Position numbers and translations under genes: made by a program. The notes beneath the pieces were generated by a model. The model worked only from the letters and a program-made list of their open reading frames with translations. It ran no database searches and had not been told where the DNA came from. Of a stretch of DNA of 36,227 bases, positions 8,396-16,964 are shown one piece after another. Positions within the stretch are counted from its first letter, which is position 1. Every line of letters starts with the position of its first letter. Source of the DNA: an uncultured Bacteroidales bacterium (lineage in GTDB: Bacteria > Bacteroidota > Bacteroidia > Bacteroidales > UBA932); the NCBI GenBank assembly GCA_900320185.1, contig ONRD01000026.1, forward strand, positions 1 to 36,227, given 5' to 3'.

Positions 8396-9835
8396 ATGTT
8401 TGCAAAAGAAGTCTACATCGCGCGCCGCAGCACCCTGCTGCAGAAGATGGCGCAGACCGCCCCCCAGGGGCAGAGGGGAATCGCCCTGTTCGTCGGCAAC
8501 GCCGAAGCGGCCGCCCAGTACAGGGATAACGCCTACAAGTTCCGCCAGGACTCTTCCTGGCTGTACTATTTCGGGATTGACGAGCCTTTCATGGCAGCCG
8601 TGATCGACCTCGACTCCGGGGACGAGTGCATATTCGCAGACGACGTCGAACTCGGCGACATCATCTGGATGGGCCCGCAGCCTTCCGTGGCCTCGAAGGC
8701 CGCCCTGGCGGGAGTCGGAAGGACGGCTCCGTACAATGACGTCCGCCCCGTGGTCGAGGCAGCCCTTACCGCCGGCCGCAAGGTCCACTTCCTCCCTCCG
8801 AGCCGATATTTCAACACGATGAAACTCTCCTCCCTGGCAGGAGTGGCCACCGAAGACGTTACCAAGGTGGCCCCGATGGACAAGGACGGAGGCAGGCATG
8901 CTTCCGAGGAACTGGTCAAGGCCGTGATCTCCATGCGCCTTGTCAAGGAGCCTTGCGAGATCGAGCAGCTCGACGATGCAGGAGCGCTGGGACAGCTGAT
9001 GCACACCGTGGCCCGCAACAACGTCAAGCCCGGAGTCCTGGAGCAGGAGATTGTCGGGATCATGGAAGGCGTGACCCTCTCCAAGGGATGGGGCGTGTCG
9101 TTCCCGACCATCCTTTCCCAGCACGGGGAAACCCTCCACAACCACCTCCACGACAAGGTGATCGAGCCCGGGAAGCTCCTTGTCATCGATGCCGGTGCGG
9201 AGAACGACATGCACTACGCATCCGACTTCACGCGCACCCTTCCCACCGGAGGCCGTTTCACTTCCAGGCAGAGGGACATCTACCAGATCGTGTGTGACTG
9301 CAATGAACTGGCATTCTCACTGACCAGGCCGGGAACCGCCTACCGCGACGTGCACATCGCCTCCTCCAAGCTCATGCTCGAGGGGCTCCGCTCCCTTGAC
9401 ATAGTGCGCGGAAGCATCGACGACATGGTCGAGGAGGGTATCGCAGGCCTCTTCCAGCCTCACGGACTGGGCCACAACATGGGACTGGACGTCCATGACA
9501 TGGAAGACCTCGGAGAGAACCTGGTAGGCTACGATCCAGACCAGAAAAGGTCCTCCCAGCTGGGTCTGGGCAGCCTGAGGATGGCCCGTAGGCTTGTCCC
9601 CGGCAACGTGATCACCGACGAACCGGGAATCTACTTCATCCCGGCGCTGATCTCCCAGTGGAAGGCAGAGGGACGGGACAAGGGGTTCGTCAACTTCTCC
9701 AAGCTTGAATCCTACTTCGACTTCGGCGGCATCCGCCTCGAAGACGATGTCCTGGTCACCGAAGACGGAGCCCGCAGGACAGGCCCCAACCGCCTGCCCA
9801 TCCAGCCCTCCGACGTCGAAGACGCCATGTCGTAG
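8396..9835 (+). CDS. Xaa-Pro aminopeptidase (M24B, PepP-like)
   Basis: 479 residues. ATG 8396 (MFAKEVYIARR) is preferred over TTG 8390. An N-terminal AMP_N domain (~1-140, with QDSSWLYYFGI) is followed by the pita-bread peptidase domain. The five dinuclear metal ligands are visible: Asp in LVIDAG, Asp in YASDFTRT, His in GLGHNMGLDVHD, Glu in DEPGIYF and Glu in GGIRLEDD. It removes an N-terminal residue preceding proline and is expected in the cytoplasm (no signal peptide). It has its own promoter in the divergent region. The repeat elements start directly after its stop. Confidence 0.95.
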   Translation: MFAKEVYIARRSTLLQKMAQTAPQGQRGIALFVGNAEAAAQYRDNAYKFRQDSSWLYYFGIDEPFMAAVIDLDSGDECIFADDVELGDIIWMGPQPSVASKAALAGVGRTAPYNDVRPVVEAALTAGRKVHFLPPSRYFNTMKLSSLAGVATEDVTKVAPMDKDGGRHASEELVKAVISMRLVKEPCEIEQLDDAGALGQLMHTVARNNVKPGVLEQEIVGIMEGVTLSKGWGVSFPTILSQHGETLHNHLHDKVIEPGKLLVIDAGAENDMHYASDFTRTLPTGGRFTSRQRDIYQIVCDCNELAFSLTRPGTAYRDVHIASSKLMLEGLRSLDIVRGSIDDMVEEGIAGLFQPHGLGHNMGLDVHDMEDLGENLVGYDPDQKRSSQLGLGSLRMARRLVPGNVITDEPGIYFIPALISQWKAEGRDKGFVNFSKLESYFDFGGIRLEDDVLVTEDGARRTGPNRLPIQPSDVEDAMS

Positions 9836-9926
9836 TCGTCCTGGGCGAAGCGAAGGATCCCACTGCGAAGGACCTGCCCGATGCCATCCTGAAGGCCGAT
9901 GACGTCCTGAGCGAAGCGAAGGATCC
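9836..9926 (+). repeat. interspersed CCTGAGCGAAGCGAAGGATC-type repeats (upstream pair)
   Basis: Two close copies (TCCTGGGCGAAGCGAAGGAT at ~9839-9858 and TCCTGAGCGAAGCGAAGGAT at ~9905-9924) with degenerate pieces between, e.g. CTGCGAAGGACCTGC. They begin directly after a stop codon. Related units occur at 12222-12300 in the same orientation. Short repeats of this kind are dispersed in many bacterial genomes. Confidence 0.75.
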
Positions 9927-9962
9927 GAACATCACCAGAAACCAACAAAACATCACCCGGAA

Positions 9963-12215
9963 ATGAGACATCTCCTGCTGCTCCCCCTCCTGCTGCTCCA
10001 GGCCATGGCCGCCTTAGCCCAGCAGGTCGACCCCTACCACTCCTCGACCGGAGGCTTCGGCTACCCGGTCTCCTCCTCGGCCGAGGCCACCGTCTGGTGG
10101 GCCGAAGGAACGTACAAGATAATGCAGGACATGGAAGCCCCGCAAGGCAAGGCCTCCGGAGTCAGGATCTGGGGCGCCCGCAACGAGTGGGAATCCTTCC
10201 AGGTCGTGATCCGGCCCGCCCATGTGCTGAAGGGCCTGGAAGTGAGCCTGTCCGATTTCAAGTCGAAGAAAGCCACCCTTCCGTCGGAGGCCTTCTCCGT
10301 CAGGAAGGTGGAATATGTCCAGGTCAAGCACCCTACGGACTCCTACGGGAAGGCCGGACTATGGCCAGACCCTCTTCCGACATACTTCAAGCCCGAGGAC
10401 CTCGCCCCAGGGCGCAACCATCCGTTCTGGATCACCGTAAAAGTCCCGAAAGGGACAGCTGCAGGCGTCTACGAAGGGAAAGTGACCATGTCTTCCTCCG
10501 GCGGTTGGAAAGAGGAAGTCCCCGTGAAACTGGAAGTCTGGGACTTCGAACTCCCTGACACGCCGACCATGCGGTCCGGATTCGGGTTAAGCCGCCTCGA
10601 GGCTTCCGCAAGGTACAACAACCTAACTACCGAGGAGCAGAAGAGAAAGCATTTCGACCTCTACATGAAGGCCATGTCGGACCACAGGATATCCCCCTAC
10701 AATCCCTTCATATTCACACCCATCAGGGAGACGGTGACGGGGGTGGCATGGCAGGGCGGCCGTTTCGACCCGAAGGATCCCCGGTCGGGGAAATATTCCC
10801 TTAAGGTCGTTGACGGTTCCTACACCTCCACCCCCGAGGCTTCGCTCCGGGAAAGGATCCCCGTCACCGGCGGGAAGGCCTGTACCCTCTCCTGGTGGAG
10901 CCGCTCGGACAAGGACGGACAGGGGCTCACGGTCGGCGTCGAGTGCTATGACTCCGAAGGCCGCCTCCTTCCGTTCGAGGGAAGGTTCGAGGCTTTCACC
11001 TGCGGAAAGGAATGGACAAGCCTGACCTTCCCGCTCGGAGTGCTGCCCGAAGAAGCCGCACAGGTGAATGTCCGTTTGTTCCCTTCGAAGAGAATGCCTT
11101 CAGGGAACGACCTCGGTACGGTCTGGTTCGACGACATGGTGCTGGTGGAGGAGGGCTCCCAAGGGAATCTCCTTCCCGCCGGAGGTTTCGAGGTGGACCC
11201 TGACGCCATCGACATCTCGCTTGACTTCTCGGAGTTCATCCCGGCTGCAAGGAAATACTTCGGGGAATATGGCTTCACCGGTTTCAGGCTGGGCCTGAAG
11301 GGCCTGGGGAGCGGGACATTCTACAACCGCAACGCCGGCGTCTTCGCCGGGTTCGAGCAAGGGACCCGGGAATACGACCGCTTGATGCAAAGGTACCTGT
11401 CCCAGATGCAGGACGCCCTGGAGGCAGCCGGCATCCTCGGCAAGGAATACATCTACTGGTTCGACGAACCTGGGGAGAACGACTACGGGTTCGTCCGCGA
11501 GACTAACCGGATGATCAAGGAATATGCCCCGAAACTGACGACCTTCCTGACCGAGCATCTTCCCGGACACGACGTCTCCGACGTGACGGACATCTCCTGC
11601 TCGATCTGGAACGCGATCGACCATGAGAAGGCCGAAAGGATCGCCGGCCAGGGCAAGGAGTACTGGACCTACCTGTGCACGGGCCCGAAATCCCCGTGGA
11701 TCACCCTCTTCATCGACCACGATGCCATCAACATGAGGATGTGGTCCTGGGGGTCATATGTCCATCACCTGAGCGGCCTCCTGGTCTGGGAGACAATCTA
11801 CTGGAACTCCCCCGAGGCTTCCCCGGCGGGCGTCCGCCAGAATCCGTGGGAGGAGGCGATGTCCTGGTCCACCAGCTACGGCCTGATCCAGGGCAAGAGA
11901 CAGCCGTGGGGCAACGGGGACGGAAGGCTTTTCTACCCCCAGAACCGCCATGTCGGAGAGGACGGCAAGCCATACCTGGATGAGGTCGTCCCCTCTTTCC
12001 GGCTGGAACTCCTGAGGGACGGCATCGAGGACTATGAGTACCTGAAGATCCTGGAAAGGCTGGCCGCCGAGAAACCCCGGAAAGCCTCTGCCGCAAAGCG
12101 CCTTCTCCAGATTCCGGAATCCATCTACAAGGACGAATCCCACTACAACAAGGATCCGCAGGCCATCCTGCAGTACCGCAAGCGGCTTGCAGAGGCCATC
12201 CTTCGCCTGAAATAG
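9963..12215 (+). CDS. secreted GH123 / DUF4091-like glycosidase with an embedded jelly-roll domain
   Basis: 750 residues with signal peptide MRHLLLLPLLLLQAMAALAQ. The N-terminal beta domain (~30-200; GARNEWESFQVVIRP, VPKGTAAGVYEG) and the TIM-barrel region ending in GIEDYEYLKILE are typical of DUF4091/GH123 proteins. The adjacent acidic pair in YIYWFDEPGEN, Asp501-Glu502, matches the Asp-Glu pair of GH123 N-acetyl-beta-galactosaminidases (Asp stabilises the substrate acetamido group, Glu is the acid). An extra ~150-residue segment (~255-405) splits the catalytic part and looks like a CBM4/9-type jelly roll (SGKYSLKVVDG ... GTVWFDDMVLVEEG). Hydrolysis of an N-acetylhexosaminide is inferred from family only. 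Short repeat clusters lie on both sides of the gene. Confidence 0.8.
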   Translation: MRHLLLLPLLLLQAMAALAQQVDPYHSSTGGFGYPVSSSAEATVWWAEGTYKIMQDMEAPQGKASGVRIWGARNEWESFQVVIRPAHVLKGLEVSLSDFKSKKATLPSEAFSVRKVEYVQVKHPTDSYGKAGLWPDPLPTYFKPEDLAPGRNHPFWITVKVPKGTAAGVYEGKVTMSSSGGWKEEVPVKLEVWDFELPDTPTMRSGFGLSRLEASARYNNLTTEEQKRKHFDLYMKAMSDHRISPYNPFIFTPIRETVTGVAWQGGRFDPKDPRSGKYSLKVVDGSYTSTPEASLRERIPVTGGKACTLSWWSRSDKDGQGLTVGVECYDSEGRLLPFEGRFEAFTCGKEWTSLTFPLGVLPEEAAQVNVRLFPSKRMPSGNDLGTVWFDDMVLVEEGSQGNLLPAGGFEVDPDAIDISLDFSEFIPAARKYFGEYGFTGFRLGLKGLGSGTFYNRNAGVFAGFEQGTREYDRLMQRYLSQMQDALEAAGILGKEYIYWFDEPGENDYGFVRETNRMIKEYAPKLTTFLTEHLPGHDVSDVTDISCSIWNAIDHEKAERIAGQGKEYWTYLCTGPKSPWITLFIDHDAINMRMWSWGSYVHHLSGLLVWETIYWNSPEASPAGVRQNPWEEAMSWSTSYGLIQGKRQPWGNGDGRLFYPQNRHVGEDGKPYLDEVVPSFRLELLRDGIEDYEYLKILERLAAEKPRKASAAKRLLQIPESIYKDESHYNKDPQAILQYRKRLAEAILRLK

Positions 12216-12221
12216 CGCCAT

Positions 12222-12300
12222 GTCGTCCTGAGCGAAGCGAAGGACCTGCTCCCAACATCGTCATCCTGAGCGCAGCGAAGGAGCGAAGCGAAGGTCCTGC
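12222..12300 (+). repeat. interspersed CCTGAGCGAAGCGAAGGA-type repeats (downstream pair)
   Basis: Copies at 12222-12249 (TCGTCCTGAGCGAAGCGAAG core) and 12260-12300 (TCATCCTGAGCGCAGCGAAG, then GAGCGAAGCGAAGG), in the same orientation as the 9836-9926 copies. They fill the spacer between the convergent GH123-like gene and the FAD/Fe-S dehydrogenase. Confidence 0.75.
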
Positions 12301-12302
12301 CG

Positions 12303-15170
12303 TCAGCGGACTTTCGCGGTGGTGCACTTGTCCACCAGATAGGCTATTGACATATACGGGACCCCCGAAGCGGCCGACAGCCCGATCTCGCAGGTCCGGG
12401 AGTTCGAGTACCCGACCGGGACCCTTCCCCTGACCTGGCCCCTGAGATTCCTGAGGGCATATGCATTCAGTTCCGGTGTGGTCATCCCTTTGTCGCCGGC
12501 AAAGCCGCAGCAGCCCACTCCTTCCGGCACCAGGACGTCCGAAGAGCACAGGCCGGCAAGTTCGAGCATAGCCCTGTCGAGTTTCATCAGGCGCATCGAA
12601 CAAGTGAGATGGACCGCAACAGGGATGTCGCTGCGGTGGAACTCCAGCCTGTCGCGGAGGAAGGTCAGGATGAACTCGGCCGGCTCGTAGAGTTGCAGGG
12701 AGCGCATCTTCTTCCTCATCCGGTGCAGGCAGGGGCTCTGGTCGCAGAGGACAGGATATTCCCCGCCGCGGGAAGCCTCCAGGAGGGCGGCTTCGAGTTC
12801 GGCGGCCTTCCTGTCCGCCTCTTCTTCCATCCCCTTGCTCTCCCAGATGGTGCCGCAGCAAAGGCTGTCCATGCCCTGTGGGAATATCACCTCGCATCCT
12901 GCCTTCTCCAGCAGGGAGACCATCTCCTCCACGAGGGGCTTGTCCACCGGGGAGCCGTGCCTGGGCAGTCCCATCATCTGGTTGATGCACGAAGGGAAGT
13001 ACACCACCTTCAGTATGCCGCCCACGTCCCGCGCCGCCGCGGCCGGGGATGCCGGGATGGACCTGGGGACCTTGTAGGCGCGCGGAGTGGAGGAGGTCCA
13101 CAATGGCAGCCCCACACCTTTGTGAAGGATCCTGCAGAGGCCCTCCATGGCGGCGTCCCCCATGACGGCCTCGCCGAAGGAGGCAAGCCGGAGGGCTCCC
13201 CTCAGGGCGGACTTCACCTGCGGGAAATGCCTGGAAGCGAAGGTCAGGCCGCCGAAGGCAATGGTTCCTGGGCGGTTCTTCTCCGCCCTTACTGCGTGGG
13301 TCAGGTCGGCGACGTTGATTCCCATGGGGCAGGACATCGAGCACAGGCCGTCCCCGGCGCAGGTCTCCTCCCCAAGGTAGGAATATTCCTTGCGGAGGGT
13401 CTTGAGAGTGCGGATCTCTTCGGTGGAAGGCTCCTTCAGGGCTTCCAGCCTGGCTATCTCCCTTCGCGCCGCTATCCTGGTGCGAGGCGAGAGGGTGAAG
13501 CCGCACGAGACGCAGTTGACCTCGCAGAAACCGCATTCGATGCATTTGTCCAGGCCCGCACCGTAGGGAAGGAGAGGCAGGGCCTTGAAGTCCCTGAGAT
13601 GGCACGCAGGGTCGTCGTTGAATATCACCCCGGGATTGAGGATCCCTTCCGGGTCGAAGGCGGCCTTGACTTCCTTCATGATCCCGAAAGCCTTGTGCCC
13701 CCATTCATATTCAACATAGGGAGCCATGTTCCTGCCCGTCCCGTGCTCCGCCTTGAGGGAGCCGTCGTAGCGGCCGACCACCATCCGCGCCACGTCGTCG
13801 ATCATGGCTCCGTAGCGGGCCACCTCCTCCGGGGAGTCGAAGGACTGGTTGATGATGAAATGGAAGTTGCCCTCCAGGGCATGGCCGTAGATGCAGGAGT
13901 CGTCGTAGCCGTGCCTGTCCAGAAGGGCGGACAGGTCCTCGACAGCATCGGGCAGGTCCTCGATGTGGAATGCCACGTCCTCGATCAGGCAGGTGGTCCC
14001 CTGCCTTCTCAGCCCGCCCACGGAAGGGAATATTCCCGAACGGAGGGCCCAGAAGCGGGAGCTCTCCGACGGGTCGGTGGTGAAACGGACTTCCCCGAGG
14101 GTGTCGCAGCCTCCAAGCACAGCCTCTATCCGGGATATGTTTTCCTTCAGGGCCGCCTCCGAGAACGCCGCCGTGCGGGTGAGGACGGCCGTCACGTCGG
14201 TACCTGGATTCTCCCCGAGCACGGGGTCTCCTACCGACTGGAGCGACCTGCGGTCGAGCAGTTCAGCGGCACTGACCACCTCCAGGCCAAGGGCCGCCTT
14301 CATCGCCACCACCGCCTCGGAAGCCTTCCTGATCGAAGGGAAATAGACCATGGCATCCGCCTTGTACGGCTCCTCGGGAAGGGTCCTCATGGTGACGCTG
14401 CCCATGAAGGCGAGCGTGCCTTCAGACCCGGCGAGCAGGTGGGCGACGATCTCGAAAGGGTCGGAGAACCTGACGAACGGCAGCAGGTTCAGGCCTGTCA
14501 CATTCTTGATGGAATACTTGTACTTTATCCTTTCCACAAGAGACTCGTCCTCGAGTATCCGCGCACGGATCCGCAGGACGGCGTCCAGGATGTCCGGACG
14601 GGTCTTGCGGAAGCTCTCCCGGGAAGTTTCATCCTCGGTGTCCAGGACGGTCCCGTCGGCGAAGACCATCCGCGCCCCAACCATCAGCATGTCCGAGTTG
14701 GCATGGGTGCCGCAGCTCATCCCGGAGGCATTGTTCATCACGATCCCTCCGACCATGCAGCTTCCGATGGACGCCGGGTCTGGGCCGAACCTGCGGCCGT
14801 AGGGCTTGAGCAACTCCCCCACCATTGCCCCGACGATGCCTGGCCCGAGGGTTACCGTGTCCGCGTCCGGACCCGGGCTGAAGGCTTCCCAACCCTTTCC
14901 GGCAACAACCAGCACCGAGTCGCTCACGCTCTGGCCGGAGAGGCTGGTGCCAGCCGCCCTGAAAGTCACGGGAACCTTGAGCCGGGATGCCAGTCCAAGG
15001 ATGCGGGAGACTTCCCGTTCGTCCCGGGCAAGGATGACTATCTGCGGGGTGAGGCGGTAGAAACCTGCATCGGTCCCCCAGGCAAACCGCCTGAGAGGAT
15101 CGGTCAGCAGCCTGTCGCGGGGGATGAAGGAGCCTGCCTCCTTGAGGAAAATGGCGTGACGCTGGTCCAT
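12303..15170 (-). CDS. FAD-linked oxidase / 4Fe-4S / CCG-domain dehydrogenase (D-lactate or D-2-hydroxyacid dehydrogenase type)
   Basis: 955 residues, the single-chain GlcD-GlpC type (YdiJ/Dld-II-like). The N-terminal PCMH FAD-binding domain (~35-215) contains FRAAGTSLSGQSVSD and GSCMVGGIVMNNASGMSCGT. A FAD-oxidase C-terminal domain (~225-520) follows, then two 4Fe-4S motifs (CIECGFCEVNC ~545 and CAGDGLCSMSCP ~610). Finally come two cysteine-rich CCG motifs (VVYFPSC...DSLCCGTIW and VHLTCSM...GVGCCGFAG). Such enzymes oxidise D-2-hydroxyacids and pass electrons through FAD and Fe-S to quinone at the inner membrane face. Substrate not determinable. It is monocistronic, with a well-formed promoter and a direct repeat just upstream, suggesting regulation. 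Confidence 0.92.
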   Translation of the reverse strand: MDQRHAIFLKEAGSFIPRDRLLTDPLRRFAWGTDAGFYRLTPQIVILARDEREVSRILGLASRLKVPVTFRAAGTSLSGQSVSDSVLVVAGKGWEAFSPGPDADTVTLGPGIVGAMVGELLKPYGRRFGPDPASIGSCMVGGIVMNNASGMSCGTHANSDMLMVGARMVFADGTVLDTEDETSRESFRKTRPDILDAVLRIRARILEDESLVERIKYKYSIKNVTGLNLLPFVRFSDPFEIVAHLLAGSEGTLAFMGSVTMRTLPEEPYKADAMVYFPSIRKASEAVVAMKAALGLEVVSAAELLDRRSLQSVGDPVLGENPGTDVTAVLTRTAAFSEAALKENISRIEAVLGGCDTLGEVRFTTDPSESSRFWALRSGIFPSVGGLRRQGTTCLIEDVAFHIEDLPDAVEDLSALLDRHGYDDSCIYGHALEGNFHFIINQSFDSPEEVARYGAMIDDVARMVVGRYDGSLKAEHGTGRNMAPYVEYEWGHKAFGIMKEVKAAFDPEGILNPGVIFNDDPACHLRDFKALPLLPYGAGLDKCIECGFCEVNCVSCGFTLSPRTRIAARREIARLEALKEPSTEEIRTLKTLRKEYSYLGEETCAGDGLCSMSCPMGINVADLTHAVRAEKNRPGTIAFGGLTFASRHFPQVKSALRGALRLASFGEAVMGDAAMEGLCRILHKGVGLPLWTSSTPRAYKVPRSIPASPAAAARDVGGILKVVYFPSCINQMMGLPRHGSPVDKPLVEEMVSLLEKAGCEVIFPQGMDSLCCGTIWESKGMEEEADRKAAELEAALLEASRGGEYPVLCDQSPCLHRMRKKMRSLQLYEPAEFILTFLRDRLEFHRSDIPVAVHLTCSMRLMKLDRAMLELAGLCSSDVLVPEGVGCCGFAGDKGMTTPELNAYALRNLRGQVRGRVPVGYSNSRTCEIGLSAASGVPYMSIAYLVDKCTTAKVR

Positions 15171-15193
15171 GGGCGAATGACGATCTTTCCGGC

Positions 15194-15222
15194 AATATAA
15201 GAAACAGTTTGATTCTTGTCAA
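15194..15222 (-). promoter_or_regulatory. promoter of the FAD/Fe-S dehydrogenase gene
   Basis: On the minus strand TTGACA (15222-15217), 17 bp, TATATT (15199-15194), an E. coli sigma-70-like arrangement unlike the other promoters here; TATATTGC also partly resembles the -7 box. The leader would be ~20 nt. Confidence 0.5.
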
Positions 15223-15246
15223 CTTTAAGTGTGATCCTTGTCAACT
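15211..15246. repeat. 14-bp direct repeat over the -35 region
   Basis: GATTCTTGTCAACT at 15211-15224 and GATCCTTGTCAACT at 15233-15246 (one mismatch), spaced 22 bp, i.e. two helical turns. The first copy covers the TTGACA element of the dehydrogenase promoter, so it is a candidate operator. Confidence 0.5.
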
Positions 15247-15329
15247 CTGACCTTTGGGATTACTGTCATCTCCGGACTGTGGGACTGCTGTCCTTCGAGG
15301 ACCGCGGAAGGCAGCAAAATGCCCAAAAA

Positions 15330-15360
15330 TTTGAACTGTACCGGAAAATTCTTATATTTA
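15330..15360 (+). promoter_or_regulatory. promoter of the cytochrome-sugar enzyme operon
   Basis: TTTG (15330-15333), 19 bp, TATATTTA (15353-15360); one mismatch from TAnnTTTG. Start site ~15365, leader ~15 nt to ATG 15380. Confidence 0.65.
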
Positions 15361-15379
15361 TGGGATTTAATTAGATTGC

Positions 15380-16915
15380 ATGGGAGAGAAGAAGAACAGG
15401 AAAGCGGTTTGGCTGGCCGGACTGGGAGGTCTGGTTCTCGGCGCATGCCTCCTCGTCCTGCTGGGCAGCGAGATGAGCAGGACATCCACCAACGAGTACT
15501 GCATGAGCTGCCACTTCCACGAAGGCGCCGACGCCTCCTGGAAGAAGTCCCAGCACTACATGAACTCCAGCGGGACGGTCTCCGACTGCGCCGCCTGCCA
15601 CCTTCCTCCGAAGGAGGACGGCTACTTCAAGCATTACATGGCAAAGGCCAGGATGGGCGCCAGGGACATCTGGTCCAAGATGACCAAGGACAAGGACGAG
15701 ATCGACTGGGAGGCCAAGAAGGAACTCGGCTACGCCTCCACGATCGTCTACAACTCCTCCTGCGAGAAATGCCACCACAACCTTCTTCCGGAAGGGATTT
15801 CCGACGATGGCATCACGGCCCACCTCTACTACAAGGACAACGCAGAGAAACTGGACCTCCAGTGCATCTCGTGCCACCTCAACGCCGGGCATGAGATCCC
15901 CGGCTACCAGCACAAGAAGCTGGACAACGGGCAGAAGATAGACACCGGCACCGGAGAGATCTACGACTCCCCGGCCGACATCACCGCCTTCGAGAGCTTC
16001 ACCGAAACAGTCCCCGGGACCAACGCCAGCATCCGCATGGTCGCCGTCCCCGGAGGTGAGTTCACGCTCGGGAGTCCCGAGGACGAACCTTTCAGGAATC
16101 CCGACGAGGGACCGGCCAGGAGGGTAAGGATAAGCCGGTTCTTCATGGCCGAGACCGAAGTGACCTGGAACCAGTTCTGGGCTTTCTACAACGAGACCAT
16201 GTCGGAAGGGAGGACTCCCCCGGCGGTGATCTACGCCAACAACACCCGGGAGGACATCGACGCCGTGAGCGGCCCGACCCCTCCTTTCGGATTCCCGGAC
16301 CAGGGCTGGGGAATGGGAGAGCGGCCGGCCATCACCATGTCGCACTACTGCGCCCAGACCTTCTGCCAGTGGCTCACCTTGAAGACCGGACACACCTACA
16401 GGCTGCCTACCGAGGCGGAGTGGGAATATGCGGCCAGGGGCGGCACCGACACTCCGTACTTCTTCGAGGGCAGCCCGAAGAAGTACTCCAACAAGGGCTT
16501 CCTCCGCAAGTTCAGCAAGGCCGACACCTCCATGATCTCCCGCTACGTGGTGTTCGAGGGAGACAGCAGGAGCAAGACCCAGGAGGCCTCCTCCGTAAAG
16601 CCCAACCCGTTCGGCCTCAAGAACATGCTGGGCAACGTGATGGAATACTGCTCCGACTGGTACGCTGAGGATGCATATTCCCGCATCCAGGACGGCGCCC
16701 TCGACCCTGCAGGTCCGGCCTCCGGGACAGAACACGTGGTCCGCGGCGGAAGCTATGCCGACGACGCCTCCGCCGTGCGCTGCGCTTCCAGGGGACGCAC
16801 CTTCAACGACGACTGGCTGAAGACCGACCCCCAGAACCCCAAGAGCATCTGGTGGTACTCCGACATCAAGGGAATAGGCTTCCGCGTGGTCTGCGAAGTG
16901 CCCGAGGGAATATGA
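15380..16915 (+). CDS. NapC/NrfH-like tetraheme cytochrome c fused to an FGE/SUMF1-like domain
   Basis: 511 residues. One N-terminal TM anchor (~9-29) is followed by a NapC/NrfH-like domain with four CxxCH heme sites: CMSCH (41-45), CAACH (70-74), CEKCH (128-132) and CISCH (162-166). KARMGARDIWSKM between hemes 2 and 3 is typical NrfH. From ~215 to 511 there is a formylglycine-generating-enzyme-like fold (RMVAVPGGEFTLGSP, FFMAETEVTWNQFW, YRLPTEAEWEYAARGG, NPFGLKNMLGNVMEYCSDWY, HVVRGGSYADDASAVRC, GIGFRVV). The two copper-binding cysteines expected after RGGS in true FGE are absent (RGGSYADDASAV), so FGE catalysis is unlikely and a binding or scaffold role is inferred. NrfH-type proteins pass electrons between menaquinol and periplasmic partners. 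First gene of a five-gene operon. Confidence 0.9.
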   Translation: MGEKKNRKAVWLAGLGGLVLGACLLVLLGSEMSRTSTNEYCMSCHFHEGADASWKKSQHYMNSSGTVSDCAACHLPPKEDGYFKHYMAKARMGARDIWSKMTKDKDEIDWEAKKELGYASTIVYNSSCEKCHHNLLPEGISDDGITAHLYYKDNAEKLDLQCISCHLNAGHEIPGYQHKKLDNGQKIDTGTGEIYDSPADITAFESFTETVPGTNASIRMVAVPGGEFTLGSPEDEPFRNPDEGPARRVRISRFFMAETEVTWNQFWAFYNETMSEGRTPPAVIYANNTREDIDAVSGPTPPFGFPDQGWGMGERPAITMSHYCAQTFCQWLTLKTGHTYRLPTEAEWEYAARGGTDTPYFFEGSPKKYSNKGFLRKFSKADTSMISRYVVFEGDSRSKTQEASSVKPNPFGLKNMLGNVMEYCSDWYAEDAYSRIQDGALDPAGPASGTEHVVRGGSYADDASAVRCASRGRTFNDDWLKTDPQNPKSIWWYSDIKGIGFRVVCEVPEGI

Positions 16916-16964
16916 CAAGACAAGGAATCGACATAAAACAATAATCAAACAAATCCAAGAAGCT

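Noticed and set aside
9836-12300. CRISPR array at the GAAGCGAAGG repeats
   Set aside because: Repeats are few, diverged and irregularly spaced, with no spacers of even length and no cas genes.
12609-15200. 863-codon plus-strand frame opposite the FAD/Fe-S dehydrogenase, and a 658-codon alternative minus-strand frame at 11728-13704
   Set aside because: Neither has recognisable motifs and both overlap genes with full catalytic signatures; their composition is that of shadow frames.
15380-16915. Reading the C-terminal domain as an active sulfatase-activating FGE
   Set aside because: The two copper-binding cysteines after RGGS are absent and no sulfatase gene is in the window.
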